Assembly: GCF_037975245.1 (NCBI RefSeq)
Contig: NC_092582.1
Location: forward strand, 6,676,001-6,740,000
Length of the DNA: 64,000 bases
Reading direction: 5' to 3'
DNA from: Apostichopus japonicus
Lineage: Eukaryota > Echinodermata > Holothuroidea > Aspidochirotida > Stichopodidae
Shown in pieces: positions 60,101 to 64,000 of this stretch. A model generated the notes under the pieces. The model worked only from the letters and a program-made list of their open reading frames with translations, was not told where the DNA came from and did no database searches. How positions within the stretch are numbered: the stretch's first letter is position 1; every line of letters begins with the position of its first letter. The position numbers were made by a program, and so were the translations under genes.

Positions 60101-61927
60101 AAACCAATAGGATTTTTAACTCAATGTGGCACGTGGGCAAAGAGGAGAGAGTTTAAAAAGCGTTCATTTATGCATGTTATTTTGATTTGATATGATGTCT
60201 ATTTTCACAGCAGGATATATATATTGTTTTAACGAGAAAAAACGGACAAGCTTACCTTAAAATTCTCTTCACTGACATTGGCTTAGCCGGATTGTATGCG
60301 ATGCAAATCTTTTGCGTACCCTGTGTGACGGAAATAAAAATATAAAAATAAAGAAAAACAATTTTTTTGTTGTAGTTTTCATTCATTCATAATGACGCTA
60401 ATCGCAATGGTCATGGTCGTCAGCATCGTCATCGTCGCCGTCATCTTAATTATTACCATATTTATGTGAAATTCAATAATTATAATTGTAATGCATTTTG
60501 TTTTCACATATACAAGCTGAAGGAGAGACATACAATATGAAACCAGAAGGAAACAGATTTCAAGTTTTTATAACAAAGATCTCCCGACTATACATTTAGT
60601 TTTATCTCTCAAAATGACATGATTAGACTGGTAGGGTAATAACTTGGTAATTGGGGCTTTGATCAAGAATTAATTGATTTTGGGGGTTGATTTCAAATGA
60701 TCGCATAGAGGGTCTGACCTATGCACTAAATCGTTACCATATTGATAATCGTTAATTAATCTAGGCTATCCTGTATGCCTCAATCTTCCAATTTCACTTC
60801 CGGTTTTCTTCCTGTTGGTAAAATTGTTTGATAGAAATGCCTTTAATAATTCTTACCGTTTTTCTCCATAGAATTGCTCTGTATTGCGGTACATTATGAT
60901 TATTTGCATCTGTTAGCACCACTGAAAGGAAGTAAGCATTTTTCTCGACGTCACAACCTACGTAATTTTGATGAACTGTAGAGATATAACAGGAAAATAT
61001 TTAATAAAAAAATCGCATATAAGCTTGACAGAAAAGAACTTACATTCGCTTTAAAATCAGAGTACCATTGTTCGTAACGTCACAGTAAAAGAAAACCTGA
61101 ATTCTACAGACTTCAAATTAGGCTGATCCTGAATTCTACTAATACTCTGTTTAGAATTGCATATACATATAGCGCTGTACATGTGTCGTTCGCATAGTCT
61201 TGTACTTTAAATTTCAGCACAGGCCTAGAAATGCAGGTTTATTTACTGACTAAATGCCAGTGGATCGTGCCGTTTGCCATTAAGAAAAAAAAATTGCATT
61301 GTTCTTCCGGTAGACATTAAGAACAATACAGATATGATAAGTTAAAATAATCTCATGCATGGTTCCCTGCATAACTGCTTATTATCATCAAACATTATTG
61401 GGCTGCTCACAAAAGCCTGTACAATGGTTGCTGTAAGTGCAGGGGAAATGACAATGGGAACTTGATTTTAGAAAGTACAGTTTGCATTTTGTTACAAGTG
61501 GCTGAACTTACGAGATTCTAGGCCTGCATCGTGTTCACAGACAACTACAAGTACAATGCACCTTTTTTGACATATTTTTCTGTAATTCCTATTATAACAC
61601 AGTAGTATAGGAATCTGTATCTTCCGGATCTTTCCATTACAATCGTATCCGCATAATCCAGCGTTTTCTTTATATCATCTTCTCAAACAGAGTGTGTAAA
61701 GATTAAATCGATTTTACGACAAGAACACAACAACTAGTAATTTTTCTTTCTTTTTTTTTTCTTTTAATCACTGTCTAAACTGAACCCTTTCACCACAATC
61801 TCCGATTTAGACACTGAATTAACTTGAAAGCATACTTACTCTTCCCGAGGAAATATTTGAAGTACCATCGAGTTTGAAATTCCGGATTCTCAAGGTGAAT
61901 ATCAGTGCCAGTTGAAACGTTGGAAAT
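30873..61927 (-). CDS. GARNL3: GTPase-activating Rap/RanGAP domain-like 3 (N-terminus missing)
   Basis: Twenty-four exons on the minus strand join in frame (3099 nt, 1032 codons plus stop). The order is: [20 protein letters not shown]; a Rap-GAP domain (window residues about 110-345) with [15 protein letters not shown] carrying the presumed catalytic Asn thumb and RSHFTHIFALV; a citron homology (CNH) domain (about 400-700; [44 protein letters not shown]); and a Ser/Pro-rich tail (about 707-1032) ending MDDDDIDLK. RapGAP followed by CNH is diagnostic for GARNL3 and excludes RAP1GAP and SIPA1. Human GARNL3 is about 1013 aa, so only some dozens of N-terminal residues are absent, encoded right of 61927. 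It is expected to stimulate GTP hydrolysis by Rap-like GTPases in the cytoplasm; that activity is inferred from the family. Confidence 0.96.
32186..32291 (-). CDS. GARNL3: GARNL3 exon, tail
   Basis: Acceptor TTCTTCAG, donor GTAAAT. 35 codons, [20 protein letters not shown] then [16 protein letters not shown], starting the Ser/Pro-rich tail. Confidence 0.92.
32443..32482 (-). repeat. SINE tail with ATT microsatellite
   Basis: AATAATAATAATAATAATAA followed by GTTCTTATAAAGCGC on plus, that is, a GCGCTTTATAAGAAC + (ATT)n SINE/LINE 3' end on minus. Only the tail is recognisable, in a GARNL3 intron. Confidence 0.6.
32950..33068 (-). CDS. GARNL3: GARNL3 exon, CNH end
   Basis: Acceptor CCTACAG, donor GTATTT. 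Codes [20 protein letters not shown] then [19 protein letters not shown], the closing strand of the CNH propeller. Confidence 0.94.
33069..34816. other. GARNL3 intron
   Basis: AT-rich intron of 1.7 kb. No exon or classifiable repeat recognised. Confidence 0.5.
34817..34897 (-). CDS. GARNL3: GARNL3 exon, CNH
   Basis: Acceptor TTCAACAG, donor GTAAGT. Codes [20 protein letters not shown] then GAPTGI. Confidence 0.92.
35391..35457 (-). CDS. GARNL3: GARNL3 exon, CNH
   Basis: Acceptor ATGACAG, donor GTAAGT. Codes [20 protein letters not shown] then YN. Confidence 0.92.
35680..35832 (-). CDS. GARNL3: GARNL3 exon, CNH
   Basis: Acceptor ACTTTCAG, donor GTCAGT. 51 codons, [20 protein letters not shown] through [17 protein letters not shown]. 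Confidence 0.93.
36364..36527 (-). CDS. GARNL3: GARNL3 exon, CNH
   Basis: Acceptor CTACACAG, donor GTACGT. Codes [20 protein letters not shown] then [18 protein letters not shown] and [10 protein letters not shown]. Confidence 0.93.
37386..37499 (-). CDS. GARNL3: GARNL3 exon, CNH
   Basis: Acceptor TGGTTCAG, donor GTAATA. Codes [20 protein letters not shown] then [17 protein letters not shown]. Confidence 0.92.
38148..38246 (-). CDS. GARNL3: GARNL3 exon, CNH
   Basis: Acceptor TTTAATAG, donor GTAAGA. Codes [20 protein letters not shown] then [12 protein letters not shown]. The hammerhead-bearing repeat starts about 60 nt away in the adjoining intron. Confidence 0.92.
38310..38420 (-). ncRNA. 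hammerhead ribozyme motif in a Pol III SINE-like repeat
   Basis: On minus: CTGATGA (38367-38361), stem II GTCC/GGAC with loop CAAAAAA (38360-38346), then GATA (canonical GAAA with one change), then GTC (38338-38336), the usual cleavage triplet. Stem I pairs CTTCGC (38373-38368) with GTGAAG (38335-38330), six pairs with one G-U, and distally ACACACC with GGTGTGT. Stem III would be only two pairs, as in the minimal type I hammerheads of retroelements. Upstream, TGGCGTAGTGGTACGG (about 38415-38400) resembles Pol III box A. The core closely resembles the hammerhead of schistosome SINE-like repeats. The A-to-U change in GAAA may impair cleavage. Confidence 0.72.
38818..39117. repeat. duplicated 66-bp block with (TA)n arrays
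   Basis: ACTTCCCTATGGTTTCCACG to AAATGGTAAATCCC occurs at 38820-38873 and again at 38949-39002. Each copy is followed by a long TA-rich array (38879-38947 and 39008-39115). This looks like a recent tandem duplication of about 128 bp including its microsatellite. Confidence 0.85.
39326..39373 (-). CDS. GARNL3: GARNL3 exon, CNH
   Basis: A 48-nt exon with acceptor TTTTCACAG and donor GTAATA. Codes [15 protein letters not shown], a CNH blade strand. Confidence 0.92.
39920..39983 (-). CDS. GARNL3: GARNL3 exon, CNH
   Basis: Acceptor AATTTTCAG, donor GTAAGT. Codes [20 protein letters not shown]. Confidence 0.92.
40360..40450. repeat. dispersed repeat copy
   Basis: GCAATGCAAGAATGTAACCT...GGGTAGAT...GTATGTATAGGAGACATGTAAG resembles 8531-8640, showing a dispersed family present in both crb and GARNL3 introns. 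Confidence 0.5.
40674..40748 (-). CDS. GARNL3: GARNL3 exon, CNH start
   Basis: Acceptor CTTTTCAG, donor GTAAGT. 25 codons, [20 protein letters not shown] and on. Confidence 0.92.
40980..41090 (-). CDS. GARNL3: GARNL3 exon, linker
   Basis: Acceptor TCTACAG, donor GTAAAT. 37 codons, [20 protein letters not shown] and on, forming the RapGAP-CNH linker. Confidence 0.92.
41417..41532 (-). CDS. GARNL3: GARNL3 exon, RapGAP end
   Basis: Acceptor TGTTACAG, donor GTATGA. Codes [20 protein letters not shown] then [18 protein letters not shown]. Confidence 0.95.
41898..42004 (-). CDS. GARNL3: GARNL3 exon, RapGAP
   Basis: Acceptor TTCATAG, donor GTGAGT. Codes [20 protein letters not shown] then [14 protein letters not shown]. 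Confidence 0.95.
42447..42492 (-). CDS. GARNL3: GARNL3 exon, RapGAP
   Basis: A 46-nt exon with a weak-tract acceptor (GCTTAAG) and donor GTAAGT. Codes [16 protein letters not shown] across its junctions. Confidence 0.92.
42544..42564. repeat. (TGCA)n alternating purine-pyrimidine run
   Basis: About five perfect TGCA units in the 42493-42920 intron of GARNL3. Self-complementary, so it can form a cruciform or Z-type helix. Confidence 0.8.
42921..43035 (-). CDS. GARNL3: GARNL3 exon, catalytic Asn thumb
   Basis: Acceptor TTTGAAG, donor GTATCC. Codes [20 protein letters not shown] then [10 protein letters not shown]. The Asn of GND corresponds to the catalytic Asn of Rap1GAP, so catalytic competence is expected. 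Confidence 0.96.
43036..45339. other. GARNL3 intron with hammerhead-like pair
   Basis: Intron of 2.3 kb. Contains the motifs at 43998-44070, G runs near 43374 and 44331, and otherwise AT-rich sequence without recognised features. Confidence 0.5.
43998..44070. ncRNA. head-to-head hammerhead-like motifs, Penelope-type
   Basis: Minus strand 44028-43998 reads CTGAAGA, stem II GATCC/GGATC with a TGTTA loop, then GAAACGTC. Plus strand 44043-44070 reads the same core with loop TGCTA but ends GAAATG, so its cleavage site is lost. CUGA-N-GA plus GAAA-C-GUC with a two-pair stem III is the minimal hammerhead reported in Penelope-like elements. One A is bulged before stem II. The two motifs face each other across about 13 bases and are preceded by a (TA)n run. 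No Penelope protein frame is nearby. Confidence 0.6.
45340..45443 (-). CDS. GARNL3: GARNL3 exon, RapGAP
   Basis: Acceptor TAAAACAG, donor GTATGT. Codes [20 protein letters not shown] then [13 protein letters not shown], among the most conserved RapGAP residues. Confidence 0.96.
45607..45660. repeat. perfect hairpin, 24-bp arms
   Basis: ATGTCCTTGGAGCACGCTAA (first 20 of 24 arm bases, 45607-45630) is exactly complementary to 45637-45660, with loop GGGCCT. It lies in a GARNL3 intron. Perfect pairing suggests recent origin or selection; a small-RNA precursor, a foldback scar or an assembly/library artefact are all possible. Confidence 0.9.
46380..46580. repeat. degenerate tandem repeat with TGTGTACCCAATA
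   Basis: Loose repeats of 35-80 bp share (TG)TGTACCCAATA, CATGGGAGTA and TAATATAC at 46405-46440, 46455-46500 and 46515-46545. Old, decayed minisatellite. Confidence 0.5.
48295..50200. repeat. interspersed repeat hosting a minisatellite
   Basis: Flanks on both sides (48295-48440 and 49675-50200) are copies of an interspersed unit: ATAGGCTTCTTGTACTCA, CCAAATATGGGATCTG(T/C)CCAAGC, TTCACAATTTGACC, CAAATGACCTTTGACCTCC. Copies or fragments recur near 60040-60130 and, diverged, near 3185. The central part is the 103-bp array. Confidence 0.75.
48395..49675. repeat. 103-bp tandem array, about 12 copies
   Basis: The landmark TTAGGCTT(C/T)TTATCTG recurs at 48491, 48594, 48697, 48800, 48903, 49006, 49128, 49230, 49333, 49456, 49559 and 49661, a 102-103 bp period, with two intervals of 122-123 bp caused by a 20-bp internal duplication (GTGGCCTCCGCCCACAGCAT). 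Units contain CTGGTGAACTCAATCGACCA and TGACCTCCGCCCACAACAT. The recurring 20-bp duplication shows that a longer higher-order block was itself copied. Confidence 0.93.
50339..50437 (-). CDS. GARNL3: GARNL3 exon, RapGAP
   Basis: Acceptor TTTTTCAG, donor GTAAGA. Codes [20 protein letters not shown] then [12 protein letters not shown]. Confidence 0.95.
51686..51992 (-). other. open-frame island in a GARNL3 intron
   Basis: Two overlapping minus-strand frames (84 and 80 codons) lie in a stretch with more CpG than its surroundings. One reads [20 protein letters not shown] and ends [21 protein letters not shown]. No domain recognised. It could be an alternative exon, a decayed gene fragment or chance. 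Confidence 0.2.
52735..53197. repeat. (CACT)n microsatellite, about 460 bp
   Basis: About 115 uninterrupted CACT units without a visible interruption, in a GARNL3 intron. In two frames it reads as endless Thr-His-Ser-Leu, which is not a gene. Confidence 0.97.
53198..53300. repeat. CTGACTCTCACTCACT array
   Basis: Five or so copies of a 16-bp derivative (CTGACTCTCACTCACT) of the adjoining CACT array, decaying to CTTGACTCTCACTAGTTTGA. Shows directional decay at one edge of the microsatellite. Confidence 0.85.
53330..53370 (+). repeat. G-rich tract, quadruplex-prone
   Basis: Five or more G runs of three to nine separated by single T residues (GGGGGTGGGGGTGGGTGGGG type), directly beyond the CACT array. 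Strong G-quadruplex potential on plus (the template strand of GARNL3). Confidence 0.8.
54665..54767 (-). CDS. GARNL3: GARNL3 exon, RapGAP start
   Basis: Acceptor ATTTCCAG, donor GTAAGG. Codes [20 protein letters not shown] then [14 protein letters not shown]. Confidence 0.95.
54768..56978. other. GARNL3 intron
   Basis: AT-rich intron of 2.2 kb with a G run near 56146. No repeat family or RNA gene recognised. Confidence 0.5.
56979..57039 (-). CDS. GARNL3: GARNL3 exon
   Basis: Acceptor AATTTCAG, donor GTCAGT. Codes [20 protein letters not shown]. Confidence 0.93.
57040..60255. other. GARNL3 intron, 3.2 kb
   Basis: AT-rich. Contains the short CAA microsatellite and a copy of the interspersed repeat at about 60040-60130 (TTTCACGATTTGACC...CAAATGAACTTTGAGCTCC). 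No exon seen. Confidence 0.5.
57225..57246. repeat. (CAA)n microsatellite
   Basis: About seven ACA units in the intron right of exon 56979-57039. Confidence 0.85.
60256..60320 (-). CDS. GARNL3: GARNL3 exon
   Basis: Acceptor CACACAG, donor GTAAGC. Codes [21 protein letters not shown]. Confidence 0.93.
60857..60975 (-). CDS. GARNL3: GARNL3 exon
   Basis: Acceptor CTCTACAG, donor GTAAGA. Codes [20 protein letters not shown] then [19 protein letters not shown]. An internal TTTCAG at 60922 looks like an acceptor, but using it would drop conserved HQNYVG residues. Confidence 0.93.
61840..61927 (-). CDS. GARNL3: GARNL3 exon (first visible)
   Basis: Acceptor TTTCATCAG, donor GTAAGT. Codes [20 protein letters not shown] then WYFKYFLGK. 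It begins in phase 0, so at least one coding exon lies upstream. Confidence 0.93.
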
Positions 61928-64000
61928 CTGATGAAAAGGTTAAAAACACACCTGATTACATTGAAAAGAAAAATGTGACAAATAAAAACAGATTACATCT
62001 GTTCATTACTGAAATCTTTAAAGGGAACATGAAAAGACAAAAATATAATATGCGTATAAACTGAGGGTAAAAACTTTGGAATGTCTTCTTTGTATTATAT
62101 TAATAAGTCTGTGACAATTGACTTGTATCCACAAGTTTCCATGGTAACGACATAAGTGAGCTATGCAGTCTTTCCTGACTTTCTGCTACTAACAGATGAA
62201 TCTTCATTTTGCTTCAATTGGCATTCCCTTTAAGACATCCTTTTTAAGTGACAGCATCTGCGTCACTATATCATTTATGGGTTTTGCGAAAAGAAAAAGT
62301 ATGAAAAGTATTTGATTTTGTGGTATGAAATTGTCTCTTGTACAGTTAATACAAGAAAAAGAACCGGCAAAGTAATTTAACTGGAAGATTTGTCTCACGC
62401 GGAGTCAGACATGAAATATTAAAGTTATAAAAAATATTAAAGCTGAATGTTACGTCGGGTGCTCTAACTTTGTACCATCCATAGGCTCGTGACCATAGTT
62501 AGTTCTTTTGAAGGGGAGGATGGGGGGGTGGGGGGGGTCACAACTTTTGTCTGTCCTAAAGAAAGGTCTAAGGGGATCGACCCTCCCCTTGAGAAACTTT
62601 TGTCTGAGTAAGGCGATTAAATGCAATTTTGTGCAGTACAATCTTTCATATTTCAGGATGTGTGTTTAAAGATAATCAATTTGGAAGACTTTTTTTTGGG
62701 GGGGGGGGGGAGGGAGGGCGTGTCTATGGCTATGGCTGTTACCCTGTTGTGACAAAGTGATGTAATATTTAACTGTATAATTTAATATCTCTGATGCTAA
62801 CAGAAAGATTAATGTGCTTACAACCAATGTGTAGGCTGTTCCATGCTAGTGAGTTATTACCTGCTAACTACAGTGTGCAGATAATTTTGTGTCCCACAAA
62901 CTTGAGGTTATGTATCTTAATTTTATTTGCAAACCTTTGAACTTCTTGGGTCAAAATATTATGTCTTATATTATGTCCATTTTGTTGTACTTTAGTAACA
63001 TTTTCTATTTGGAGACAATTTATCTTTCCTTTGACCGTTAAAAATGGTATACACCATAAATATAATAATATGCAACGCAAAACTGCAGCTGTAGAGAATA
63101 AATAATCATAAATTGGCATAAACAAATATACTTAAAAATATTACTATTAGAAGACGGAACTAAAAAAGAAACCGTCACTCAAAGCTCCGCCATTTTGTTT
63201 CCAAAGATATCACATGTCAAAGTACAAGACGACCACGAACGTTAGCAAGAGCAGCAGAAGCTAAGTTACGCTCCTATTTGAGAAATTTGTTTTGATTGGC
63301 AATATATTTGCGCAGTTTATCCCTTTTTATTGAGAGAAAAATATAAGACCGGCGGGATAACGGTGTCATTTCCTCTTCCTCCCATCTCCCTTTTCCCTGA
63401 AATCACGTGACTATTTCCCGAAATAGACTGCTTTCAACGGTTGTTGCCCTAATTACTGTATAGGGTGTATTCGAACCGCGCCTTGTCAAGTTTGCTTGCT
63501 TACGGGAACACTCAATAGTATATGTATTAAATTAAACCGCTAATAAACTAGCTGATTGGGAGTACAACAAGTGTTAATGACTCGAATCTCTCCGTTTTAA
63601 GATAGAGAGACAGAGATGAAAACCAAGGCAACTTTAATCAAAATTAACACAACTTTTTAGGCGGGAAAGACGTTGTAAAAAGTGTAACATTAATGATATG
63701 TGAATATGTTACTATATCAGATGAGACAACGTTATACCTGTCTCTTAAATTAAATTACTCGGGGAACGCTCAAACGATAAAGAAGACGTTCAAGAGAAGA
63801 TATAAGATGCTAAATGAATACTTTGTAATGTCACATGGTTGGACGGTTTCTCTGACTGACATAACACCGGAGGCGACGCAGTTTCATTTTAAGTGCAAAT
63901 GAAACCAGACGGGTTTTCCCTGTTGATATTAGCGCTAAGAATGTAAAGTAGATTACTTTCTTCTAGTACCATACACGTTAGTTAAGAAATGTAGGACACG
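61928..64000. other. upstream GARNL3 intron or 5' region
   Basis: No coding exon recognised. G runs near 62523 and 62698. On minus, AAAATGGCGGAGC (about 63205-63217) resembles a YY1/start-site element but opens only a five-codon frame. A 69-codon plus-strand frame at 63693-63902 has no recognisable features. Confidence 0.45.

Noticed and set aside
60857-60921. Shorter version of a GARNL3 exon starting after TTTCAG at 60922
   Set aside because: It would drop the HQNYVG...FLS residues expected in the family; the acceptor at 60976 keeps frame and family residues.
63200-63220. ATGGCGGAGC on minus as GARNL3 start
   Set aside because: Opens only four sense codons before a stop; no splice donor that would rescue it.
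1-64000. CRISPR arrays, operons, bacterial genes
   Set aside because: The window is clearly intron-bearing animal DNA; tandem repeats here have no spacer structure of CRISPR type.

Overview
This is an intron-rich animal nuclear DNA window, AT-rich and full of dispersed repeats. It holds three protein-coding loci whose exons I could join with GT-AG splice sites and consistent reading phase. The protein sequences and the repeat types (tRNA-derived SINEs with ATT tails, hAT elements, hammerhead-bearing repeats, a large interspersed family of a kind I associate with echinoderms and other marine invertebrates) suggest a marine deuterostome, perhaps an echinoderm such as a sea cucumber. The species cannot be fixed from the sequence alone.

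Layout. (1) Positions 325-10883, minus strand: the middle-to-late extracellular part of a Crumbs (CRB) polarity protein. Six exons encode 896 residues: three laminin G domains with EGF modules between and after them. The 3' end (remaining EGFs, membrane span, cytoplasmic tail) lies left of the window and the 5' part is not visible. (2) Positions 11-22.8 kb: a repeat-rich region without a convincing exon. It contains a 316-bp hAT MITE with perfect ends and target duplication, a 146-bp foldback, a LINE reverse-transcriptase 3' remnant, a U2-snRNA-like multi-hairpin sequence, a roughly 0.5-kb tandem duplication, and a strong local excess of TACAGTA/TACTGTA. (3) Positions 22845-26945, plus strand: complete POLE3 coding sequence (4 coding exons, 206 aa), a histone-fold subunit of DNA polymerase epsilon and CHRAC, with an unusually long Asp/Glu tail encoded by an impure GAT/GAC microsatellite. 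(4) Positions 27-30.8 kb: convergent intergenic space. (5) Positions 30873-61927, minus strand: GARNL3, 24 exons encoding 1032 residues (RapGAP domain, CNH domain, Ser/Pro-rich tail), lacking only N-terminal exon(s) that would lie right of 61927.

Within the GARNL3 introns are the most unusual non-coding sequences: a hammerhead-ribozyme motif beside a Pol III box-A-like sequence (38.3-38.4 kb, minus), a head-to-head pair of hammerhead-like motifs of the kind found in Penelope-like elements (44.0 kb), a perfect 24-bp-arm hairpin (45.6 kb), a 103-bp minisatellite grown inside an interspersed repeat (48.4-49.7 kb), and a roughly 460-bp pure (CACT)n array (52.7-53.2 kb).

The three genes do not form a functional unit: Crumbs is an apical polarity receptor, POLE3 a nuclear replication/chromatin factor, GARNL3 a small-GTPase regulator. 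Their linkage is notable because human CRB2, GARNL3 and POLE3 all map to 9q32-q33.3.
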